DNA of 5,423 bases from Candidatus Heimdallarchaeota archaeon. Lineage in GTDB: Archaea; Asgardarchaeota; Heimdallarchaeia; Heimdallarchaeales; Kariarchaeaceae. Both the position numbers and the translations under genes were made by a program. The number at the start of each line of letters is the position of its first letter. Positions within the stretch are counted from its first letter, which is position 1. The DNA lies in the NCBI GenBank assembly GCA_021399405.1, contig JAAFKL010000235.1, forward strand, positions 1 to 5,423, in the 5' to 3' direction. Positions 1-5,423 of this stretch are shown here, in pieces. The notes below the pieces were generated by a model. The model was not told the origin of the DNA and did not search any database. It saw only the letters and a program-made list of their open reading frames with translations.

Positions 1-155
1 ACCTGATTGGGAATTTACAATTTCAAGTATATTCATAATCGCTGAAATTAGATTAATAATTACTTAGATGATTTTGTAATAACGGTGAATTGATTACCTC
101 TAATAAAATAATTTATGTTGTTTATATAGACGAATTTGTACAATTTACTTTCTAG

Positions 156-167
156 TTTTATTTTTTT
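156..167 (+). terminator. possible oligo-T transcription terminator
   Basis: A run of T interrupted by one A (TTTTATTTTTTT) on the + strand. Archaeal RNA polymerase can terminate at such oligo-U tracts without a hairpin. It would make sense if the short + strand frame ending at 65-67 is the tail of an upstream gene. In DNA of this base composition such a run can also arise by chance, so this is weak. Confidence 0.2.
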
Positions 168-254
168 ACTAAATATTTAATTATTAATTGACTTGGTACT
201 AGTAAATATTATTCATGATAAGATCTCTTTTTTAATTTCAATAATATCAAAGTA

Positions 255-290
255 CTAAATAATACCTTTTTATTTAGACCTTATTTAGAC
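255..290. promoter_or_regulatory. cluster of three TTATTTAG boxes, candidate operator
   Basis: TTATTTAGAC occurs twice in direct tandem (270-279 and 281-290), with a period of 11 bases, close to one helical turn. The reverse complement of its core, CTAAATAA, lies at 255-262 and forms an inverted pair with the first direct copy across a 7-base gap. The cluster ends 13 bases before the TATA box at 304, the usual position for archaeal activators or for repressors that block TBP/TFB. What is seen is the repeat; binding of a regulator is inferred. The background is A/T-rich, but the shared GAC ends and exact 10-base match make chance less likely. Confidence 0.4.
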
Positions 291-303
291 AAATTCGAGT
301 TAA

Positions 304-312
304 TTATAAATA
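304..312 (+). promoter_or_regulatory. archaeal TATA box of the surface-protein gene
   Basis: TTATAAATA is centred 28 bases before the ATG at 336. Archaeal TATA boxes lie about 26-27 bases before the transcription start, so transcription should begin at or within a couple of bases of the ATG, giving a leaderless mRNA. No GGAGG-like ribosome binding site precedes the ATG, which agrees. The BRE position just upstream (GAGTTAA) is only a weak match to the purine-rich consensus. This box is the main argument for choosing the ATG at 336 over the later ATG codons at 354 and 375. Confidence 0.65.
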
Positions 313-335
313 CCTAATAGATCAAAATCTCTTGT

Positions 336-2483
336 ATGGGAAATAAATCTATTATGATCATAATTTTGATTGGGATGAGTTTAATACCAATAAACAATAT
401 TGTACAAGCTCAAAATGAGGCATATGAGATATCAGAAGGAAATTCATTGAATTTGGATGTTGATAAATTTGGAGGTATATTTTACATATTATTAGATATT
501 TCAGTTGTTGGTAGTTATAATATATCAATTCAATTCCCAAACACTGTACGAACTCTAAGCTATGAGATTATTAATGATGTGGATATATATCTAACTGATT
601 CATATTACAGTATGGGGAATACAATTGTTCAGAGATCTATTATTAATTACCTTGATCAGGATGATCCAACCTTTATTTATTCTATCTTCAAAGTTTTACA
701 AGTACCAGATAAAAATTCATTGGGATTGGTTATAAGTTATTCTACAAATGATTATGAGCTATTAGATGATACTACAGGCCAAATTGTTGTTTATCTAGAG
801 AATAATGGATTGGTTTGGCAGAATAGTATTACCATGAAGACCAATGAGTGGATGGATACGCATGCTGATATAATGTTGTCTCATGTAGAATCACCTGGAA
901 TTTATAAATTAACTGCAATAGCAAATGGTGAGCTTCCTTATACTGATATTTTACTAAATATTTATCCTTCTCAAATTGCTAGGCATTTCCAACTATCAAG
1001 GTGGTACCCCAATGAAACGATATACTTGTATCTGACGAGTGATATGGAGATCAATGCACAATTGTTTATGGGTCGTTCGCTATATGTCTATACTACTCAA
1101 TTTGATTTTGTATTGACTAAAGTTGAAACTGATCTTGCATCAAGTAAATCTTATGAATTTTCAGATTATCTAGTTCTTGAATTACCCACTTTATATTCAC
1201 CAAAAAATATACAAATAAGTAATGTAGGAGATTCGGAAATAAATATCGAAATGTTATCTGCAATCCAATCGAAAACATTAGATTATCTAGATTCAGGTGA
1301 AAAACTTGATTCATTGATCTTTGAAACTGGAACTAGAAAAAACATGTTTGCATATAATTTAATTCCAGATACTACGATTAGAACTGAAAATTCAATATAT
1401 CCCAATTATGACCAATCTGAGTATTCATTTAAGAATATAGGAATTGTTACCAAAAGTTTCCATCTAGACTACATGAGTTACGATTTAATTCAAAATATGC
1501 ATTATCTTTCGCAAATAAGTGGGTCATCAGTATATATTCTAATAAAGAACAATGGAGATACAAATGCTCAATTTACATTAAATATGGAAGATTACACTCC
1601 AGTTAAGCTCAACAATTACGGATTGAAAACGCTATTAATCACGAGAGACAGTCTTCCAGAATTATATGAAATAGATATAGCCGAAAATAGCCAAAAATTA
1701 ATAGCCAGTGGCAATTTTGAAACTTCAGTGATAATATTTAATGGCCAATCTAATGCCTATTCTAGTGGAGGATTAGCAATATTTAATTCAGACTCCTATA
1801 TCTCCTTAAATCTTAATAGTGCCCAAAAGTTGTACAATGAATATCCTGTAATTACTCCAGGGAAATATATATTCGCATTCACAGGTTATCTGCATCAAAT
1901 TGGAGCCAATTTCAGTGAAATTGATACGAGTACAGTTAGTATTTCACTTGATTTGAATATTACCCATACAATAGGTGAGGCAATATTTGAACGTTCTACT
2001 GAGACTTTTGTTCTTGGTAATGGACAATCCCTTCCAAGCTCTCAAATGAGAGTATTCAATATTGAAAAAGATAATGCTTACCAAGTGTTTGTCGATATGG
2101 GTCCATTCAAAAGCATAACTTATGGTTATATTTTTTATCCCTTTTATGATTATTATTATTATAATACATATTTAATGATTAATTTTGTAAATCCAGATGG
2201 TTTCAATCCTTTCCGAGAAAATAATGATTTAATCTTATCAGGGTCTATCTCATCAACAAATCAGGTTTTCACGGCCAAAGAAAGCTCTCGTGTCTATATC
2301 ATTATTGGTGGTATAGGTTATCTCAATATTACCATTGTGAATGTGGGTAATGTAAATTTAACAGAGATTTACCATGTTAGTGAGATAGAAGAGAGTAATT
2401 TTCCAAATCTACTGTATATAGCTCTATTCTCATCGATTTATTTTGTTAAGAAAAAACGAAAAGCTAAATGTAAGTTCTTTTAG
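336..2483 (+). CDS. secreted, C-terminally membrane-anchored surface protein of unknown function
   Basis: A 715-residue protein that I do not recognise. Residues 1-5 (MGNKS) and 6-25 form a classical Sec signal peptide: a short polar start, a hydrophobic core rich in Ile/Leu, and a probable cleavage after VQA at residue 25. The mature part is rich in alternating hydrophobic residues, Asn, Ser and Tyr and looks all-beta. Five places (about 46-67, 187-210, 397-416, 508-543, 651-670) repeat a pattern of Gly/Ser then a Tyr-containing strand, a Gly/Asn turn and a second strand, reminiscent of tandem Ig- or PPC-like sandwiches. Sequons for N-glycosylation lie at Asn 62, 226, 525, 541, 664 and 674. 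A Tyr-rich stretch (9 Tyr in residues 596-612) is unusual. Residues 691-704 form a short hydrophobic segment, followed by a basic tail KKKRKAKCKFF, so type I topology with the bulk outside is expected. The only cysteine is C712. No catalytic motif is visible. A leaderless promoter supports the start. It could be a structural surface protein, an adhesin or a binding protein. Confidence 0.85.
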   Translation: MGNKSIMIIILIGMSLIPINNIVQAQNEAYEISEGNSLNLDVDKFGGIFYILLDISVVGSYNISIQFPNTVRTLSYEIINDVDIYLTDSYYSMGNTIVQRSIINYLDQDDPTFIYSIFKVLQVPDKNSLGLVISYSTNDYELLDDTTGQIVVYLENNGLVWQNSITMKTNEWMDTHADIMLSHVESPGIYKLTAIANGELPYTDILLNIYPSQIARHFQLSRWYPNETIYLYLTSDMEINAQLFMGRSLYVYTTQFDFVLTKVETDLASSKSYEFSDYLVLELPTLYSPKNIQISNVGDSEINIEMLSAIQSKTLDYLDSGEKLDSLIFETGTRKNMFAYNLIPDTTIRTENSIYPNYDQSEYSFKNIGIVTKSFHLDYMSYDLIQNMHYLSQISGSSVYILIKNNGDTNAQFTLNMEDYTPVKLNNYGLKTLLITRDSLPELYEIDIAENSQKLIASGNFETSVIIFNGQSNAYSSGGLAIFNSDSYISLNLNSAQKLYNEYPVITPGKYIFAFTGYLHQIGANFSEIDTSTVSISLDLNITHTIGEAIFERSTETFVLGNGQSLPSSQMRVFNIEKDNAYQVFVDMGPFKSITYGYIFYPFYDYYYYNTYLMINFVNPDGFNPFRENNDLILSGSISSTNQVFTAKESSRVYIIIGGIGYLNITIVNVGNVNLTEIYHVSEIEESNFPNLLYIALFSSIYFVKKKRKAKCKFF

Positions 2484-2532
2484 TAATTAGAGTATTTGTA
2501 ATTAATTAAAATATTCAAAATAAATTAAACTA
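2484..2532. terminator. convergent intergenic spacer, likely termination zone for both flanking genes
   Basis: Only 49 bases, nearly all A/T, separate the stop codons of two genes that point at each other. On the - strand it reads T-rich just after the aminopeptidase stop (TTTATTTTG, then ATTTTAATTAATT), which could serve as an oligo-U terminator. On the + strand there is a T4 at the very end of the surface-protein gene and a T5 at 2546-2550, already inside the 3' end of the aminopeptidase gene, so transcripts may overlap at their 3' ends. There is no convincing stem-loop. The call rests on position and base composition. Confidence 0.35.
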
Positions 2533-5007
2533 CTATTGATATCTATTTTTCATCTGCGCATTGATTTCTACCTGTTCAAGGGCAATATCAATTGCATCTC
2601 TCAAATTCTCACGTTTCTTGAGATATTCAGTAAAGAATTCTTTTATCTCATCCAGATCATCAATGCAAACTGGGATAATATCGACCAAAACGGATTGATA
2701 CATAAATTCATGGAGTGCCTCAAAATTATCCAGATTTGCTAGATACCACTTCCATAGCGTTTTCTTGGCAACTGGGTTATTTACAATTCTATTAATTATT
2801 GTACCTCTATTTCTTGAAGGAACCTTATCAAAGGTGTACATCTGCATCTCTTCAATAAGATTAAGATCGGAGAAGTTTCCAATTGCTGCCAAGTATTGTA
2901 GGCTTGATTGTTCATTAGCAGCATTTTCAAATCCACTGATGAGGAATTCTTGATCATTTGTAAGGATAGCTCCAAGTGAAAGAATATTGCCAATTATATC
3001 GGCACTAACCTTCTCGCCAGTACGGATCTTGTCAAATATTTCAAGTGCAAATTGCTTAGCCTTGTCTGAACCAAAGGTCACTGCATTGTAAATAATGCCT
3101 GACCTAATTGAGGTAATATCTGTCTCCTCTCCCTCTTTCGGATCATATCCGATTCTTTCAAGAACAGATTCGTAAAAATTCAGACCAATTTCTGTTATTC
3201 TTTCCTTTAGATCTCCATCAAAAAGGGAAAAGAGGGCAAAGAGTTGACCTGAAAGGGATGAAATTGCTAAATAATTATCTTCATTGTTGTAGTGAGGGAT
3301 AAATTTGAGGTAGTCTTCAAGGTCTGTATCTCCTGATCTTACCGTTGCATATAATTCATTAATTAAATTCCAACGGTCTATCTCACCTAAATTTTTATCC
3401 AAGATCAATTCTCCCATCTTGTTTAGATCATCAAAATCATAATTTACTCTATAAAATCCGGTAAGATCTTTATTTAATTTAAATGATGTACAACTTTCAT
3501 CTAACGAAAAGGTTGTACTTCGGTCTTTAAGTAGAATAAATGTGGTAGATATCTCTGTATTTCCATTGAACTGGATTATTGATACTGGGATTTCCCAGAG
3601 ATAATCAGAATTATTATCTAGGAAGGTGAAGCGTGATTGTGTCAATTCCAAAATATTCCCATTTCTTTTAACATTTATCAAAGGATGACCCGTTTGTAAA
3701 ACCCAAGATTCCATCAAAGAACTAACTGGCATGTTTGAAGCTTCGCTGATTGCATTCCAGAGGTCGGAAGATGTAGCAACACCATATTGATGGTTTTTGA
3801 GATATAATCTAAGACCTTCTTTGAACTTATCCGGGGACACATAGGCCTCTAACATTCTCAAAATAGATCCCCCCTTATTATAAATAATAGGGGCACTTTT
3901 TACTGTCATTCCAACTGCACCATCTCCTTCTATCTCAATTGGTGAGGTTGAGACATAAGCATCAGCTCCCAATGCCACACCTGTCTGTGTTTGAAGGAAG
4001 AATTGCCAAATCTTTTTCTCTGGATAATATACATCAATTATTCCAAATCCAAAGAATGTCGCAAAACTCTCATTTAACCAGAGATATTTCCAAGTGACTG
4101 GAGTAGTTAGATTACCAAACCATTGATGGGTAATTTCATGTGCAATTATCATCTGAATGATTGTTTCCATTCTCTTAGATGTAACTCCAGGGTAATTCAG
4201 TAAATAATTTTCCCTAAATAATATCGCACTCCAATTCTCCATCGCACCATGAGCAAAATCGGGGGTTCCGATAAGATCCAACTTCTTAAATGGATATGGA
4301 ATGACAAAATAATCCTCACAATATTTCAGTGACTTCTTACCAAAATCAAGACCGAAAGACCCGAATTGCTCCGCTTGTCCAGGACTAGCATAAACCTTCA
4401 CACTTACCTCATCTTGATAAGATTCAATGAATTCGAATTCACCCACACCAAAGAATAATAGGTATGTTGACATTGGTGGTGATTTTTCAAATCTATATGC
4501 GATTTTATCACCTAATTCCGTACGCTCAATGATTGATCCAACTGATATAACATTGAGACCCTTTTTAACCACTAAAGTGATATCAAAAGTCGCCTTCATG
4601 GCAGGAAGGTCAAAACAAGGAAATGCTCGTCGTGCATCACTCTCCTGGAATTGGGTTACAGCGGCCAATCGTTCCTCTCCATCCACCTTGTATTTTGATT
4701 GGTAAAATCCCTCAAGTTTGTCATTGATAATGCCAGTGAAATCAAAATTCAACGAGAATTTGCCTGAGAATTTCTCATCACTCGTTAGGGTCAATTCTTG
4801 ATCTTCTAGAGAATATGATGTTTTCAATTCTATCAAAGAATCACTATATTTCATTTTAACCGATTTTATCTCAAGATCTAGTGCATTGATCTTTATTTCT
4901 TCGACGGGATTGAACACTTCTATGTGTATCACAGTTCTTCCCTCAAAAGAAGTGGATTCAAGATCGGGAATCAACTTGATCTCATAATGTAAAGCCTTAA
5001 AATCCAT
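2533..5007 (-). CDS. M1 family zinc aminopeptidase (tricorn interacting factor F2/F3-like)
   Basis: Removes N-terminal amino acids from peptides; archaeal relatives trim products of the proteasome or tricorn protease in the cytosol. The 824 residues match the usual length of roughly 780-850. The N-terminal beta domain (about 1-190) contains the substrate-binding region TQFQESDARRAFPCFD (118-133). The thermolysin-like domain has GAMEN at 254-258, the zinc site HEITH at 290-294 and the third zinc ligand E313 in WLNESF, 18 residues after the second His. E291 is the general base and Y376, in YNKGG, the expected transition-state tyrosine. GFYRVNYD at 517-524 opens the C-terminal ERAP1-like helical domain, which runs to near the end. 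There is no signal peptide or membrane segment, so it is cytosolic. Two family residues differ: the usual QFE is QFQ (Q121) and the usual DEP is DLP (L134). The start is backed by a TATA box about 25 bases upstream; there is no Shine-Dalgarno sequence. The gene lies 92 bases downstream of the A-type carrier gene. The family call is firm; the exact substrate is not known. Confidence 0.97.
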   Translation of the reverse strand: MDFKALHYEIKLIPDLESTSFEGRTVIHIEVFNPVEEIKINALDLEIKSVKMKYSDSLIELKTSYSLEDQELTLTSDEKFSGKFSLNFDFTGIINDKLEGFYQSKYKVDGEERLAAVTQFQESDARRAFPCFDLPAMKATFDITLVVKKGLNVISVGSIIERTELGDKIAYRFEKSPPMSTYLLFFGVGEFEFIESYQDEVSVKVYASPGQAEQFGSFGLDFGKKSLKYCEDYFVIPYPFKKLDLIGTPDFAHGAMENWSAILFRENYLLNYPGVTSKRMETIIQMIIAHEITHQWFGNLTTPVTWKYLWLNESFATFFGFGIIDVYYPEKKIWQFFLQTQTGVALGADAYVSTSPIEIEGDGAVGMTVKSAPIIYNKGGSILRMLEAYVSPDKFKEGLRLYLKNHQYGVATSSDLWNAISEASNMPVSSLMESWVLQTGHPLINVKRNGNILELTQSRFTFLDNNSDYLWEIPVSIIQFNGNTEISTTFILLKDRSTTFSLDESCTSFKLNKDLTGFYRVNYDFDDLNKMGELILDKNLGEIDRWNLINELYATVRSGDTDLEDYLKFIPHYNNEDNYLAISSLSGQLFALFSLFDGDLKERITEIGLNFYESVLERIGYDPKEGEETDITSIRSGIIYNAVTFGSDKAKQFALEIFDKIRTGEKVSADIIGNILSLGAILTNDQEFLISGFENAANEQSSLQYLAAIGNFSDLNLIEEMQMYTFDKVPSRNRGTIINRIVNNPVAKKTLWKWYLANLDNFEALHEFMYQSVLVDIIPVCIDDLDEIKEFFTEYLKKRENLRDAIDIALEQVEINAQMKNRYQ

Positions 5008-5099
5008 GATGTGAGCATTTATAATTATTTTTTATATCAACCTATCTCGTACGTCTTATTCTAAATTATCTTTATTTTTTTTTTGGCTTATTGAGAATA
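5008..5099. other. spacer between the A-type carrier and aminopeptidase genes
   Basis: A 92-base AT-rich gap. Read on the - strand, as both genes are, it has no run of more than three T, so no oligo-U terminator follows the carrier gene. It instead contains a run of ten A (T10 on the + strand at 5075-5084). A small CGTACG palindrome lies at 5048-5053, about 10 bases upstream of the TATA box of the aminopeptidase gene, and is among the few G/C-containing bases here. Read-through transcription from the carrier gene is therefore possible next to initiation from the internal promoter. Confidence 0.6.
5028..5038 (-). promoter_or_regulatory. archaeal TATA box of the aminopeptidase gene
   Basis: On the - strand GATATAAAAAA is centred about 25 bases before the A of the ATG at 5007, which predicts transcription starting at the ATG and a leaderless mRNA. 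The purines and GGTTGA just upstream could contribute to TFB binding. A second A/T match, TTATAAAT at 5024-5017, is only about 13 bases from the ATG; its predicted start would fall inside the coding region, so I do not favour it. Confidence 0.55.
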
Positions 5100-5423
5100 T
5101 TATGAAAAACTCTTTCCACAACCACAGGAATTAGTAGCATTAGGGTTTATTACCTCGAATTTGGAACCTGATAAGGAATTGATAAATTTTAACTCTCCAC
5201 CATCAATCAATCTGAGATCAGCTTCCTTTACAATCAAGGTAGCACCATTTTTGAGGATCTTCTTTCCCGATGTATCAAGTGATGCCCAATTAAAATCATA
5301 AATAAATCCTGCACATCCTCCTGGCTTTACACTGAGGAGAAGTGCCTCATTTTCTCTACCCTCAATATTCATCAGTTCATTTATTCGATTAGCAGCAGTG
5401 ATATCTAAAGAAAATTCTCCTTC
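5100..5423 (-). CDS. A-type iron-sulfur cluster carrier (IscA/ErpA/SufA, HesB family), 5' end cut by the window
   Basis: Proteins of this family receive an Fe-S cluster from a scaffold and pass it to target apoproteins in the cytosol. The 107 visible residues contain the three hallmark cysteines: one in KPGGCAGF (C37 counted from the window edge) and two in the C-terminal CGCG (C100 and C102), followed by the typical KSF ending. The sequence between (IVKEADLRLIDGGELKF, then FEVINPNA) follows the family pattern closely. An ATG at 5372 would give a 90-residue protein, but the frame continues upstream without a stop to base 5423 and encodes FSLDITAANRINELM, which matches the first strand and helix of the family. 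The true start is thus beyond the edge, probably only a few codons away since family members are about 105-120 residues. Orthology to iscA, sufA or erpA cannot be decided here. The stop is TAA at 5102-5100; the aminopeptidase gene follows on the same strand. Confidence 0.95.
   Translation of the reverse strand, partial: EGEFSLDITAANRINELMNIEGRENEALLLSVKPGGCAGFIYDFNWASLDTSGKKILKNGATLIVKEADLRLIDGGELKFINSLSGSKFEVINPNATNSCGCGKSFS

Larger units (their letters stand above)
1..335. other. AT-rich intergenic region upstream of the surface-protein gene
   Basis: No gene can be supported here; all frames are broken by frequent stops. At the extreme left edge two short open stretches could be ends of neighbouring genes: a + strand frame open from base 2 to a TAG at 65-67 (21 codons, reading PDWEFTISSI...), and a - strand ATG at 36-34 that stays open to base 1 (MNILEIVNSQSG). 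Neither is recognisable and they cannot both be real. The rest is homopolymer-rich: T7 at 161-167 within a T-rich run from 156, T6 at 228-233, and A/T palindromes TAAATATTTA (170-179) and TACTAGTA (197-204). The right-hand end carries the box cluster and TATA box listed separately. I found no structured RNA. Confidence 0.7.

Noticed and set aside
1..36. ATG on the - strand opening leftwards (MNILEIVNSQSG), possibly a divergent gene
   Set aside because: Twelve codons without recognisable sequence and only a poor TATA-like match (TAATTATTAAT) at the expected distance.
2..67. Open + strand frame at the left edge ending in TAG, possibly the tail of an upstream gene
   Set aside because: Only 21 codons are visible, no motif is recognisable, and in other frames short openings are equally possible. 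Kept as a remark in the intergenic entry.
1..120. Possible C/D box guide RNA, since CTGA occurs at 3-6 and 42-45
   Set aside because: No proper RTGATGA C box is found at a suitable distance, and no internal C'/D' pair.
197..204. TACTAGTA palindrome and nearby TAAATATTTA palindrome as possible operators
   Set aside because: Both are short, one is A/T only, and they lie more than 100 bases from the TATA box; such palindromes are expected by chance in this composition.
358..540. Short - strand open frames opposite the surface-protein gene, including 1117-1314
   Set aside because: No promoter, no recognisable product, and full overlap with a gene that has a signal peptide and a well-placed promoter.
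2536..2742. Short + strand open frames inside the aminopeptidase region, including 2765-2953 and 4427-4705
   Set aside because: They lie opposite a clearly conserved coding sequence, have no promoter or recognisable motif, and are by-products of its codon pattern.
5075..5084. T10 run on the + strand as a terminator
   Set aside because: No + strand gene lies upstream of it that would end here; both flanking genes run on the - strand, where it is a run of A.
1..5423. A mobile element, CRISPR array or defence system
   Set aside because: No transposase, integrase, terminal repeats, spaced repeats or nuclease-type domains appear on either strand; two of three genes are ordinary housekeeping families.

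Overview
This is an AT-rich window (60-base hand counts: about 15% G+C in the left intergenic stretch, 30% in the first gene, 38% in the second) that reads as archaeal DNA. The reasons are that two genes have an A/T-only TATA box centred about 25-28 bases before their ATG and no Shine-Dalgarno sequence, which is the layout of leaderless archaeal transcripts, and that the central gene is an M1 aminopeptidase of the tricorn-interacting-factor / ERAP-like type common in archaea. Low G+C, an A-type iron-sulfur carrier and a large secreted surface protein with a short C-terminal anchor would fit an Asgard archaeon (Heimdallarchaeia-like) or a low-GC Nitrososphaeria/Thermoplasmatota relative. The lineage is an inference and cannot be settled from this window.

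Layout: 1-335 is very AT-rich non-coding DNA ending in a cluster of three TTATTTAG boxes and a TATA box. Next, on the + strand, is a 715-residue protein (336-2483) of unknown function with a signal peptide, an all-beta-looking, cysteine-free ectodomain, a short C-terminal hydrophobic segment and a polybasic tail. A 49-base convergent gap separates it from a complete 824-residue M1 zinc aminopeptidase on the - strand (5007-2533), which has its own TATA box. Upstream of that, on the same strand, is the 3' part of an A-type iron-sulfur cluster carrier (IscA/ErpA/SufA family) that runs off the right edge; its reading frame stays open to base 5423, so an ATG at 5372 is internal and not the start.

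How the genes relate: the aminopeptidase should trim peptides in the cytosol, for instance products of the proteasome. The A-type carrier serves Fe-S protein maturation. They lie head to tail with a 92-base gap that holds no oligo-U terminator on their strand, so read-through is possible although the aminopeptidase also has its own promoter. No functional link between the two is evident. The surface protein is an independent, oppositely directed unit.

I see no tRNA, rRNA, CRISPR array, transposase or other mobile element, and no clear new multi-gene system. The points most worth a second look are the orphan surface protein, whose only cysteine lies four residues from the C-terminus behind a run of lysines, the TTATTTAG box cluster in its promoter, and a Glu-to-Gln change in the substrate-binding motif of the aminopeptidase.
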